Assembly (NCBI GenBank): GCA_913041325.1
Contig: CAJWHU010000004.1
Span: 1-29,904 of the forward strand
DNA: 29,904 nt
Source: an uncultured Fidelibacterota bacterium
GTDB taxonomy: Bacteria > Marinisomatota > Marinisomatia > Marinisomatales > UBA1611
Direction: 5' to 3'
The translations under genes and the position numbers were made by a program. The notes under the pieces are model-generated. The model was not told the origin of the DNA, ran no database searches, and worked only from the letters and a program-made list of their open reading frames with translations. Below, in pieces: positions 23,332 through 29,904 of the stretch; position 1 is the first letter of the stretch; the number at the start of each line of letters is the position of its first letter.

Positions 23332-23781
23332 TTAGCTAAAAACAGTGAGATCGTTGCCCTCTAGACTCGTGGTATATTCTTTGAGACTGGTGTAAGCTGG
23401 TGGGGATATTCCCTGCCCATTAGTATTAAAGCTACCACCGTGACCAGAGGTACACATTGCAACACCGTTATTAAATGGTTGGAGAGGATATGAAGAGTGT
23501 GTGCATCTATTTTGAAATGCTCTAACTCCATCACCAACTCGTAAAAGCACAAGTCCGCTTGGATCAATTGAATTACCGTTTGTGACTACTGAGCCACCAT
23601 CTGTTAACAAAGCTGTAAAGCCGGTTGATGTTATATCAATAAGTAGCTCATCACCATCACCTCCAGAAGATGGGGAGTCGACAACATTATTTGTACAGCT
23701 TTGGATAAGTGAGATACCCGTACCAGCCATGCAAGCGCATAGTGCTTTTGCGGAAGTATTTAAAAATTCTCTTCTTTTCAT
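23332..23781 (-). CDS. Exported Rieske-type [2Fe-2S] protein with altered ligand spacing
   Basis: The 149-residue protein starts with a Tat-like twin-arginine signal (KRREFLN) that ends in a lipobox-like IQSC (Cys29), so it is likely a membrane-anchored periplasmic lipoprotein. The Rieske ligands are C93-T-H95 (NRCTHSSYPL) and C110-TSG-H114 (MCTSGHGGSFNTNG). The second pair is CxxxH instead of the usual CxxH, and the disulfide cysteines of respiratory Rieske proteins (CTHxGC, CPCH) are absent. Otherwise the strand pattern and the GGSF-NTNGQ after the second pair match small Rieske domains. Its ATG overlaps the stop of the upstream membrane peptide by four bases. It probably transfers electrons to an unknown partner. 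Confidence 0.8.
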   Translation of the reverse strand: MKRREFLNTSAKALCACMAGTGISLIQSCTNNVVDSPSSGGDGDELLIDITSTGFTALLTDGGSVVTNGNSIDPSGLVLLRVGDGVRAFQNRCTHSSYPLQPFNNGVAMCTSGHGGSFNTNGQGISPPAYTSLKEYTTSLEGNDLTVFS

Positions 23782-23924
23782 ATGATTGCCGCAGTTTTAC
23801 ATACTATACTTGCAATATCAATTTTTTTTGCTGGTTGAAAACTCCACCATGTGTAAAGGTAGTAAATAACTGATATAACAAAAAAAATTAGTAAGTATAT
23901 TGTCCAGCGAAATAGATTTTGCAT
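23778..23924 (-). CDS. Single-pass membrane peptide coupled to the Rieske gene
   Basis: From the ATG at 23924 it has 48 residues: a helix WTIYLLIFFVISVIYYLY, then TWWSFQPAKKIDIASIVC and a short end. The frame stays open to another ATG at 23972 (64 residues), but that would leave only 14 bases before the divergent metalloprotease-like gene, so the inner start is more likely. The TGA stop overlaps the Rieske ATG (23778-23781, ATGA), a strong sign that it is a real gene. It could anchor or recruit the Rieske protein or carry a cofactor; this is inference. Family unknown. Confidence 0.6.
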   Translation of the reverse strand: MQNLFRWTIYLLIFFVISVIYYLYTWWSFQPAKKIDIASIVCKTAAII

Positions 23925-23986
23925 AATTATTCTTTGTAAATTAAAACTAAATCTTATCTTTTTTCCAAACATTTTAAAATTACAAC

Positions 23987-25045
23987 ATGATATATCTATC
24001 AGATAGAATCCGGTTTAAGCATATTGCACTTACTTCAGTAGTCATTTTCTGGTTGGCGTGCGAAGATTCACGTTCGGATTATAATTCGATCTATAATTTT
24101 GATTTACACCCAGCTGGAAGGGTTTCATCATTAAAAATGAACGAAAGTGAGTATGAAAACTATATCAGCAATGATGGTTTCTCTGATCCAGCTATAAGAA
24201 TTCCCATCATCCAAGATATTTATGAAAGGTTTCCAGATAAATACGACTTTATTTTTTTTGTTTTAAATGAGCCCTCCATACCAGCAGGTTTAAATTATTA
24301 CGGAAAACTAATCGGTGTATCAAATGATATCGAGGGGATCGGACTTAGTAAGTACGATTACAGTTCTGAATATGGCTCCTCTGGTAAGCTTAAGGCTATT
24401 ATGCAGCTTACAGGACTAGAATATCTTAAATACGGCCCAGCTCTTCACGAGATAGCACATCAGTGGGCAAACTTTGCTCTACTAACACACTCGGTTGATG
24501 CCCAGGGACAGAACATTAGTTCATTCCCATATGGCAGTCACTGGGGTTTTACAGGCGGTAGTTCACCAGGTCAGTTAGGTGGTTTCGATCAAAACACCTT
24601 GATTGAAAATGGAAATAGTTCATACACAGTTGATGCATTTGGTCCTTTTGCTAATGGAGGTAATGGGGTGCCTTACAATGAGCTAGAATTGTACCTAATG
24701 GGTATGCTACCATTATCCTCAGTTTCTAGCTTTGATGTATTTACCAATATTACATCCTTGACAATCAACCAGTCGACTTGGGACTTCACAGCTGAAACAA
24801 GAACAACATACGGCCCTGTAACTTTGGAAAACGCTATAGGAGAGAGGGTTCCATCCTTCACAGATTCCCAGAAGGATTTTAAATTACTTTTGATTGTGAT
24901 CACAGATGATAATCTGTCTGATGATGAGTGGAGTAGGGTAGATGCAACAGCTGAATGGTTTTCAAAAAATGGCGATGATGGAACCAGTCTTTTCAATTTT
25001 TGGGAGGCAACAAATGGAGTTGGCTCAATAACAATAGAAAATTAG
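23987..25045 (+). CDS. Lipoprotein with HEIAH zinc-metalloprotease motif
   Basis: The 352-residue protein has a signal peptide and lipobox WLAC (Cys25). LHEIAHQW (153-160) gives the zinc ligands H154 and H158 with catalytic E155. Downstream SHWGF (184-188) and NELELYLMGM (231-240) are conserved-looking: H185 or E234 could be the third ligand. The combination 'HEIxHxW ... HWG ... ELYLMGL' is one I recall from a family of uncharacterised extracellular bacterial proteins, not from M1 or metzincins. The protein is complete by length. It is divergent from the Rieske cluster with a gap of about 62 bases, so the two may share control signals. Confidence 0.75.
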   Translation: MIYLSDRIRFKHIALTSVVIFWLACEDSRSDYNSIYNFDLHPAGRVSSLKMNESEYENYISNDGFSDPAIRIPIIQDIYERFPDKYDFIFFVLNEPSIPAGLNYYGKLIGVSNDIEGIGLSKYDYSSEYGSSGKLKAIMQLTGLEYLKYGPALHEIAHQWANFALLTHSVDAQGQNISSFPYGSHWGFTGGSSPGQLGGFDQNTLIENGNSSYTVDAFGPFANGGNGVPYNELELYLMGMLPLSSVSSFDVFTNITSLTINQSTWDFTAETRTTYGPVTLENAIGERVPSFTDSQKDFKLLLIVITDDNLSDDEWSRVDATAEWFSKNGDDGTSLFNFWEATNGVGSITIEN

Positions 25046-25053
25046 AGTAGCAT

Positions 25054-25974
25054 ATGCTACGAATAATCTCGTTGATACCCAGTGCCACAGAAATAATTCA
25101 CAGACTCGGGAGCGGTGGATTATTGGTTGGCGTGTCGCACGAGTGCGACTATCCAGAGACTGTTACTGATCTTCCCATTTGTTCATACCCACGGTTTAAT
25201 AACGAGGGAAATAGTGTTGAAATTGATACCCAAATTAAAACAATCCTGGAAAATGCTTTATCTATATATCATATCAAGAAAGAAGAAATTTCAAAGTTAA
25301 AGCCCGACTTGATTATCACCCAGTCGCAATGTGATGTTTGTGCCGTAAGTCTTTCAGATGTCAGAAAATCACTTCAAGAAATATTGCATATTAATCCTAA
25401 AATCATATCACTTGAACCTAAAAAACTTGATGATGTGTGGGATGATATCAGGACGGTTGCAGCCGAACTCAATAAGAATGACGTTGCTGATGAAATGATA
25501 GACAGCTTCCTAAATACAATATCAAATATTAGCAATTCTAGAGAAAATACTTCTGGACCTACCGTTGCCTGTGTAGAGTGGATTGAACCGCTTATGTTTG
25601 CAGGTAACTGGGTACCTGAGATGGTAGAGATAGTCGGTGGTATAAATCAATTCAGTGAGAAAGGGGAACACTCATCATGGTCCGATCCCAAAGAGCTGTT
25701 TGATTCGGATCCAGATATAATCATCTTTATGCCCTGTGGTTACTCAATGAAAAAGACTAAGATAGAATTAGATAGAGTTTTATCGCTCGATGGGTGGAAA
25801 GACCTTAAATCAATCAAATCTGGCGGTGCCTATTTAGTTGATGGAAGCCAGTTTTTTAATAGACCAGGCCCAAGATTGCTAGATAGTATTAAAATTCTAG
25901 ATGAAATTATAAATGAAAAACAGCCGAGTAGCTACCAGGGCATTGGGTGGTCGAGGTTACAGAAATTATATTGA
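25054..25974 (+). CDS. BtuF-like periplasmic-binding-fold protein lacking a signal peptide
   Basis: The 306-residue protein starts directly with ISLIPSATEIIHRLG and VGVSHECDYP, the start of cobalamin/iron-complex binding proteins of the BtuF type, without any signal peptide. It also has the stretch ITQSQCDVCAVS (about 90-101), found in the stand-alone cobalamin-binding-like branch, then MFAGNWVPEMVEIVGG and a C-terminal VDGSQFFNRPGPRL. It is thus probably cytoplasmic. No BtuC, BtuD or TonB receptor is adjacent. The gene begins 8 bases after the metalloprotease gene stop and is followed within 1 base by a small membrane protein gene, so these three may form one unit. Ligand unproven. Confidence 0.85.
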   Translation: MLRIISLIPSATEIIHRLGSGGLLVGVSHECDYPETVTDLPICSYPRFNNEGNSVEIDTQIKTILENALSIYHIKKEEISKLKPDLIITQSQCDVCAVSLSDVRKSLQEILHINPKIISLEPKKLDDVWDDIRTVAAELNKNDVADEMIDSFLNTISNISNSRENTSGPTVACVEWIEPLMFAGNWVPEMVEIVGGINQFSEKGEHSSWSDPKELFDSDPDIIIFMPCGYSMKKTKIELDRVLSLDGWKDLKSIKSGGAYLVDGSQFFNRPGPRLLDSIKILDEIINEKQPSSYQGIGWSRLQKLY

Positions 25975-25975
25975 T

Positions 25976-26260
25976 ATGCTATACGTCTTAATAGGTGTCA
26001 TTTCTCCAATTGTATTAAATGGCATTCATATGCTAATCGGTATCATGGTGCTGAAAAATTATAATAGTATTTCATCTCTTGGATTTTCAGGAGTTAGTTT
26101 TGTTACAAAAACACTTGGTATGCTTTATCTAACATGGCTAGGAGTTTCAATTTTTCAATTAAATTATAAAATTTTCGTACCACTACTCGCCTTTTTTTGG
26201 TTTATTACCCATATTGTGGAGGCTTTTGTTATTCAGTATTATATAAAGAATAAGAAATAG
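25976..26260 (+). CDS. 94-residue membrane protein downstream of BtuF-like gene
   Basis: The ATG at 25976 follows the preceding TGA (25972-25974) by one base. A longer frame from 25913 overlaps the BtuF-like gene by 62 bases and its extra residues look non-coding. The product has three hydrophobic helices (about residues 2-24, 44-63, 67-88) and a basic end (YYIKNKK). No family recognised. Tight spacing implies a shared transcript and perhaps related work at the membrane. Confidence 0.6.
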   Translation: MLYVLIGVISPIVLNGIHMLIGIMVLKNYNSISSLGFSGVSFVTKTLGMLYLTWLGVSIFQLNYKIFVPLLAFFWFITHIVEAFVIQYYIKNKK

Positions 26261-26555
26261 AAAAGATTATAAAATCTTTGACTAGCGGTTTGATCTTTTG
26301 TGAACGAACACTAATTATCTTAGTTATACAATTAACCTAAATATTCCATTCAACTACACTTAATCAGATTCAAAAACAAAGATAATTCTGTCATTAAAAA
26401 AGTGAAGATAAAGTATACCACTTAGCGATTCAATAAAAAGCAAAATATCTAGTAATAAATATCGACGATATATATTTATTTACATTTTAGTATTATTGAT
26501 AATGGAAAAAATCATTATTTTTATATAGCATTTATTAATTAACAAAGGAATCGAA
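26261..26555. other. 295-base non-coding gap with palindromes
   Basis: No gene or RNA is seen. It holds a weak AT hairpin right after the membrane protein stop (AAAGATT-ATAA-AATCTTT, 26262-26279), a 13-base perfect palindrome ATATCGACGATAT (26459-26471) about 85 bases before the next start, and a small dyad ATAATG-8-CATTAT near 26499-26518. The palindrome is a candidate operator for the downstream gene. Confidence 0.4.
26544..26549 (+). promoter_or_regulatory. Ribosome binding site AAAGGA
   Basis: AAAGGA six bases before the ATG at 26556 is one of the few good Shine-Dalgarno sites in the window and supports that start and efficient translation of the small protein. Confidence 0.55.
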
Positions 26556-26843
26556 ATGCATTACAGAGTAACCAAAGTTTATCATGAAGAGGGTAAAAGA
26601 GAGGAATTAGTCGAGGTTTTAGATTCAAAAAAAGAAATATTAGATACTTTTGAAGGTCTAAAGTCTGTGCGTATGGTAGGAGTTAGTGAAACAAGCACGA
26701 TTGCGGTCTCTGAATATGAAACTGAAGAGCATCTCAAAGCAGTAGAACATAAGTTCCAAGAAGTTATGATGGATTTAATGCCTCTAATGACTTCGCCACC
26801 TGAGGTCCATAATGGCGATGTTTTTTGGAGCTACGAGAATTAA
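26556..26843 (+). CDS. Small dimeric alpha/beta-barrel-type protein (monooxygenase-like)
   Basis: The 95-residue cytoplasmic protein begins HYRVTKVYHEEGKREELVEVLDS, then SVRMVGVSETSTIAVSEYETEEH, then a helix and SPPEVHNGDVFWSYEN. The order strand, helix, two strands, helix, strand with a 'typical 95-110 residue' length fits the antibiotic-biosynthesis-monooxygenase/dimeric ferredoxin-like fold. Such proteins bind small hydrophobic ligands or haem. No catalytic residue can be assigned, so the enzymatic name is only a fold guess. It has its own long upstream gap and likely its own promoter. Confidence 0.5.
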   Translation: MHYRVTKVYHEEGKREELVEVLDSKKEILDTFEGLKSVRMVGVSETSTIAVSEYETEEHLKAVEHKFQEVMMDLMPLMTSPPEVHNGDVFWSYEN

Positions 26844-26935
26844 CCATAATCTTGGACGTTTATTTAATTATGTTGGCTACAGCATTATTATAAAATTTTA
26901 GTAAAGACTCATTAACAAATTAGAATAGCATGTGA

Positions 26936-27373
26936 ATGAATATTTTTAATGAGCAAAGCATGCTAGCCATACATCTTGTATTGGCATCAATAATGGTTGG
27001 CGTGATATGGGTAATTCAGCTTGTACACTACCCATCATTTAGGTTTACTGATAGGGAGAAATATGTGTCGTTTCAAATATTTCACATGCGAAATATTTCA
27101 TTTATTGTTGTGCCTGTAATGATATTAGAATTCTTATCTGGACTATTATTGGTTTTATATCATAGCAATCATGAATCCTTGTTAAGGATATCTTTTATTC
27201 TGTTGCTAATTATTTGGTTGGTCACTGCATTGTTTTTTGCTCAAATTCATCAAAAGTTATCTAAAGGCTATGACGAGACCTTAGTAAGGAAGCTAGTAAG
27301 TTTCAACTGGATAAGAACCTTACTTTGGACTATAAGAACCATTATAATTACCTATTGTTTAATTGGATATTGA
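26936..27373 (+). CDS. Four-helix membrane protein of unknown function
   Basis: The 145-residue protein has four hydrophobic helices (about residues 8-30, 50-73, 80-102, 123-143). Conserved-looking polar residues lie within or near helices: His13, QLVHYPSF (28-35), FHMRN (49-53) and AQIHQKLSKG. The pattern 'VxWxIQLVHYPSF...FHxR' is one I associate with a small membrane family common in marine FCB bacteria, but I cannot name it with certainty. The His residues could bind haem or a metal. The CIA30 gene starts 12 bases after the stop, so the two are likely co-transcribed. Confidence 0.65.
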   Translation: MNIFNEQSMLAIHLVLASIMVGVIWVIQLVHYPSFRFTDREKYVSFQIFHMRNISFIVVPVMILEFLSGLLLVLYHSNHESLLRISFILLLIIWLVTALFFAQIHQKLSKGYDETLVRKLVSFNWIRTLLWTIRTIIITYCLIGY

Positions 27374-27385
27374 TGTGAATTAAGT

Positions 27386-27928
27386 ATGCGAAGTTTTACA
27401 ATTCCTATTCTACTTGTTTTAATTTTCAGCATGAAAATAAAAGCAGAAACAATATACGATTTTCGCTCAAGTAAAACCTTGAGAGATTGGCAGGTTGTGG
27501 ATGATGGAGTAATGGGTGGAAGATCACGGGGATTTTTAAAGAAAAACGAAGACGGCCACGGCCAATTTAGCGGTTTTATCTCCCTAGAAAATTATGGAGG
27601 TTTTAGTTCAGTAAGGTTAAGAACAAAATCAATATCCGTAAATGATTATGATTATATCGTTATAAAAGTTCTCGGAGATAACAAATTTTATCAGCTGAGG
27701 ATTAAATCAAGCCCCTATGATAGGCATGTTTATGTCAAGAAGTTTTACGCTAAGAATGAGTGGCAGGAAATTGCTATTCCCTTGAACTCAATGCAGCCTC
27801 AATTTCGGGGCCGCAGGTTGAGAATGAGAAATTTTCGAGGCGATTCAATCACAGAAGTTGGTATGCTGGTAGGAAATAAAGTTGCCGAAAACTTTTCAAT
27901 TATTATCGATAGTATAAAACTCAGATGA
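27386..27928 (+). CDS. CIA30-family exported protein
   Basis: The 180-residue protein has a signal peptide (IPILLVLIFSMKIKA) and then a full CIA30 (PF08547-type) jelly-roll: DWQVVDDGVMGGRSRG (residues about 30-45), FSGFISLENYGGFSSVR, YQLRIKSS, WQEIAIPLNSMQPQFRGR and EVGMLVGNKVAENFSIIIDSI. The mitochondrial relative assists complex I assembly; bacterial exported members are carbohydrate-binding-like and of unknown role, so that name should not be read as a function. It lies 12 bases after the four-helix membrane protein gene. Confidence 0.85.
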   Translation: MRSFTIPILLVLIFSMKIKAETIYDFRSSKTLRDWQVVDDGVMGGRSRGFLKKNEDGHGQFSGFISLENYGGFSSVRLRTKSISVNDYDYIVIKVLGDNKFYQLRIKSSPYDRHVYVKKFYAKNEWQEIAIPLNSMQPQFRGRRLRMRNFRGDSITEVGMLVGNKVAENFSIIIDSIKLR

Positions 27929-28030
27929 GATGCTGTAACATTTCAGTTGACCGCACTTATTGTATGAATTTAGTCTATTAACACTACTTTTGTAATATTG
28001 CATGATTTGTATTGAATTTTAATAGATGCT

Positions 28031-28060
28031 TTGTACATTTAACACTCTATTTAGTAATAA
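28031..28060 (+). promoter_or_regulatory. Possible cold-shock gene promoter
   Basis: TTGTAC (28031-28036) and TAATAA (28055-28060) are 18 bases apart, with transcription predicted about 65 bases before the ATG. The leader is A-rich and contains AGGA upstream of the start. A cold-responsive leader is plausible, but no known cold-box can be confirmed by eye. Confidence 0.3.
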
Positions 28061-28129
28061 TATGATGTTATTTTAACTCAAAGAATTAAAAAATAGAGAA
28101 GTAATAAATAAAAACAGGAAAAATACATA

Positions 28130-28342
28130 ATGAGTAACACAAAAGAAGCGACTGTAAAATGGTTTAATGACGCGAAAGGATATGGTTTTTTGACACCAAA
28201 TGACGGTGGAAAAGATTTATTTGTACATATGAGCGAGATTAAAATGGAAGGTTTTAAAACATTAAAAGAAGGTCAGTCGGTAGATTATGTTGAAGGTGAA
28301 ACTGAAAAAGGACCTTGCGCTACAAACGTAACACCTAAGTAG
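28130..28342 (+). CDS. Cold-shock domain protein (CspA family)
   Basis: The 70-residue single cold-shock domain starts [19 protein letters not shown], with RNP1 (KGYGFL) and RNP2 (DLFVHMSEI) both intact, and ends in [11 protein letters not shown]. Length and motifs match CspA-type RNA chaperones that bind single-stranded RNA/DNA and melt secondary structure. The usual 'KGFGFI' is KGYGFL here, a common variant. AGGA lies upstream of the ATG. The gene is monocistronic: a leader of about 65 bases in front and a strong terminator 90 bases behind. Confidence 0.95.
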   Translation: MSNTKEATVKWFNDAKGYGFLTPNDGGKDLFVHMSEIKMEGFKTLKEGQSVDYVEGETEKGPCATNVTPK

Positions 28343-28432
28343 TAGGTTTCGCTCTATTGTTGAGGACAAATTCACTACTTGTAAGTCCTTGACACTAAAA
28401 TAGACAGTTCTTTTACAAATCTTCTTGCAATT

Positions 28433-28469
28433 AAGTAAAAAAGCCCCACTCTCTGGGGCTTTTTTACTT
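28433..28469. terminator. Bidirectional terminator after the cold-shock gene
   Basis: A perfect 15-bp stem (28433-28447 and 28455-28469, core AGCCCC/GGGGCT) with a 7-base ACTCTCT loop and T6 on the 3' arm. It ends the cold-shock transcript. Confidence 0.9.
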
Positions 28470-28517
28470 GAGGATTGAAACTATTGGTACCTTCAAGATC
28501 TTTTTAGTTTTAGATAT

Positions 28518-28754
28518 ATGATGTCAGAAAGTATTTATATCGAATCACTTGGTTGGCTAGGATTTTCATTAATTTTAATTGGCTATTTTTTAAATGCAAA
28601 AAAACAAATAATATGCTTCCCTATATGGGCACTCGGAAATATCGCTCATATAATCTATGGATATATTTTAGGTGCCTATCCAGTAATGGCCATGAGCTTT
28701 TTTATTCTTGGCATAAACCTATATGGTTACATAAACTGGTCAAGAAATCTCTGA
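28518..28754 (+). CDS. Three-helix small membrane protein (half-transporter-like)
   Basis: The 78-residue protein begins at one of two adjacent ATGs (28518 or 28521) and has three hydrophobic helices: GWLGFSLILIGYFLN, FPIWALGNIAHIIYGYILG and MAMSFFILGINLYGYINW. The pattern resembles the small three-helix halves of SWEET-like or PnuC-like carriers (helix ends with Asn, and GYxxW at the C-terminus), suggesting a dimeric small-molecule transporter. I cannot assign it to one of these families with confidence. It stands alone between two non-coding gaps. Confidence 0.55.
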   Translation: MMSESIYIESLGWLGFSLILIGYFLNAKKQIICFPIWALGNIAHIIYGYILGAYPVMAMSFFILGINLYGYINWSRNL

Positions 28755-28874
28755 TTGGAATATTCGTAAGTACATACATTAAATAATATAGAAATATATA
28801 ATTAAATTAAAACATCATATGTTTCTTTTAGGATCTTTTAATATTGACCCTAATTATTTATTATAATAAAACAC

Positions 28875-28925
28875 AAGCCCTTTGGTCTAACTGTAAATTC
28901 TAATTACTGCATTAACCTTGGGCTT
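28875..28925 (-). terminator. Weak hairpin after the pirin gene
   Basis: On the minus strand AAGCCC (28925-28920) can pair with GGGCTT (28880-28875), followed by a T-rich run (GTGTTTTATT). The 6-bp stem spans a long 39-base loop, so it is a modest terminator candidate for the pirin transcript. Confidence 0.3.
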
Positions 28926-28955
28926 TATGCGTTTGTTGGAGACAGTTTAAAACTA

Positions 28956-29861
28956 TTACTTTCCGAATGAACCGGATTGAAAATCTTCGAAAGCTTGAAC
29001 AATTTCACTTTTTGTATTCATCACAAAGGGTCCACCGCGCGCTACCGGTTCATTTAGAGGCTTTCCTGCTATTAGTAACATTCTTGTTTTATCTGCCTTG
29101 TTAATACAATCTAGAGCACCATTTTGACTCATTACGGCTAAATCTCCTTTGGATATGACTCTTCCAGATTCCATCTCACCCTCATAAACGTAGCACATCG
29201 CATTCCACCCATCATCAATTGGTATCACTAGATGGGATCTTAATTTTATATCTAGATATAGAACGCCTGTATGAGGTTCCCCTGGCCCCGTTGTGTTTGA
29301 AAATACACCTGATATAACTTTTATCTCTGAATTTTCGACTTTAACTGTTGGTATCATTTCAGGGGGAATATCATTATAGGCAGGTTTAATCATCTTTTTT
29401 TCTTTTGGGAGATTTATCCATAGCTGAAATCCTCTCAGTAGACCCTCAGTCTGTTCGGGCATCTCACTGTGTATTACGCCTCTACCAGCTGTCATCCACT
29501 GCACTGAGCCGTCTTCTAAGTAGCCTTCGTTGCCAGCGGTATCTTTGTGCCGAAATTTGCCATGTAACATGTAGGTAACTGTCTCAAAACCTCTGTGAGG
29601 ATGAGGGGGAAAACCAGCTATATATTCATCTGGGTTATCGCTGCCAAATTCATCTAATAACAAAAATGGATCTAACATGTTTAACTCTGGAGAGCCGAGG
29701 ATGCGTGTGAGAGACACACCAGCTCCGTCACTTGTTTCGACACCTCGAATTATACGTTCGATACGTCGAACCTCTTTGTTGCTATTTGTCATTTCATACT
29801 CATTGAGATTTTTTTGGAATAAATTTATTTTTTCCCTGAAAAACTTTTGTTCCATTAACAT
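28956..29861 (-). CDS. Pirin family protein
   Basis: The product is 301 residues from the ATG at 29861, or 278 from the ATG at 29792 (MTNSNKEVRRIERI), which matches the normal pirin N-terminus better. AGGA lies upstream of the outer start. The bicupin core has the metal ligands H87 and H89 in FPPHPHRGFETVTYML and H131, E133 in VIHSEMPEQ (numbering from the outer start), which bind one iron or similar metal, plus the second cupin with GELTVA-like GDLAVMSQNGAL. Bacterial pirins are quercetinase-like or regulatory. The frame stays open upstream to the window edge, so the N-terminus is not settled. Confidence 0.9.
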   Translation of the reverse strand: MLMEQKFFREKINLFQKNLNEYEMTNSNKEVRRIERIIRGVETSDGAGVSLTRILGSPELNMLDPFLLLDEFGSDNPDEYIAGFPPHPHRGFETVTYMLHGKFRHKDTAGNEGYLEDGSVQWMTAGRGVIHSEMPEQTEGLLRGFQLWINLPKEKKMIKPAYNDIPPEMIPTVKVENSEIKVISGVFSNTTGPGEPHTGVLYLDIKLRSHLVIPIDDGWNAMCYVYEGEMESGRVISKGDLAVMSQNGALDCINKADKTRMLLIAGKPLNEPVARGGPFVMNTKSEIVQAFEDFQSGSFGK

Positions 29862-29904
29862 AGCTGTAATATTTCCTGCATTCGCAAGATAAGTACTCGA
29901 TATC

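Noticed and set aside
23582..23785. 67-residue plus-strand frame over the Rieske gene
   Set aside because: Antisense shadow of a clear Rieske-motif gene.
25913..25975. Upstream start of the 94-residue membrane protein
   Set aside because: It would overlap the BtuF-like gene by 62 bases, and the added residues look like an out-of-frame reading of that gene; the ATG at 25976 fits better.
1..29904. CRISPR array, tRNA, rRNA, insertion sequence or prophage
   Set aside because: No regularly spaced repeats, cloverleaf sequence, transposase or phage structural gene was found on either strand.

Overview
This is an AT-rich window of mostly plus-strand genes. I read it as a fragment of a free-living marine bacterium of the FCB group, most likely Candidatus Marinimicrobia (SAR406/Fidelibacterota), with Ignavibacteria/Balneolota-type lineages as the alternative. 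The main reasons are two proteins ending in a type IX secretion (T9SS) C-terminal sorting domain of the 'QNYPNPFNP' type, a lipoprotein GH97 glucosidase, many secreted beta-propeller or FG-GAP lipoproteins, short intergenic gaps, several TTG starts and few clear Shine-Dalgarno sites. No rRNA or tRNA gene, insertion sequence, prophage or CRISPR array is visible. The taxonomic call is inference; there is no marker gene here.

Layout. 1-4571: the C-terminal part of an acyltransferase-3 membrane enzyme, a LysE-type exporter, a seven-repeat lipoprotein propeller, and a divergent pair of a short-chain dehydrogenase (minus) and a bile acid:sodium symporter family carrier (plus). 4590-11296: an FG-GAP/VCBS lipoprotein, a nucleoside 2-deoxyribosyltransferase-like enzyme, a low-molecular-weight phosphatase, a GH97 lipoprotein with a roughly 130-residue insert in its catalytic domain, and an amidase-signature lipoprotein. 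11382-17749: two small membrane proteins, an AIM24-family protein, a small exported protein coupled by a TTGA overlap to a 1289-residue RCC1/LamG/T9SS protein, and a 59-residue DUF6132-like membrane protein closed by a strong terminator.

17889-22915: a secreted endonuclease/exonuclease/phosphatase-fold enzyme, a 28-residue membrane microprotein on the minus strand with an unusually good ribosome binding site, a DUF4397/T9SS protein closed by a GC-rich hairpin, and a tightly overlapping operon of a DUF2256 zinc-binding protein, a divergent cryptochrome/photolyase and a renalase-like flavoprotein. 22967-25045: a minus-strand cluster (single-pass membrane peptide, Tat/lipoprotein Rieske protein with an altered CxxxH ligand pair, secreted CxxxCC protein), divergent from a HEIAH metalloprotease-like lipoprotein. 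25054-29904: a signal-less BtuF-like protein with a 94-residue membrane partner, a monooxygenase-fold small protein, a four-helix membrane protein followed by a CIA30 protein, a cold-shock protein with its own leader and terminator, a three-helix membrane protein and a pirin on the minus strand.

As a whole the window codes mainly for cell-surface and periplasmic functions (glucan degradation, amide hydrolysis, transport, adhesin-like propellers), plus a light/redox-linked cassette. The best candidates for undescribed biology are the Rieske/CxxxCC/membrane-peptide cluster, the 28-residue microprotein, the DUF2256-photolyase-flavoprotein operon with its substituted active site, and the domain inserted in the GH97 enzyme.
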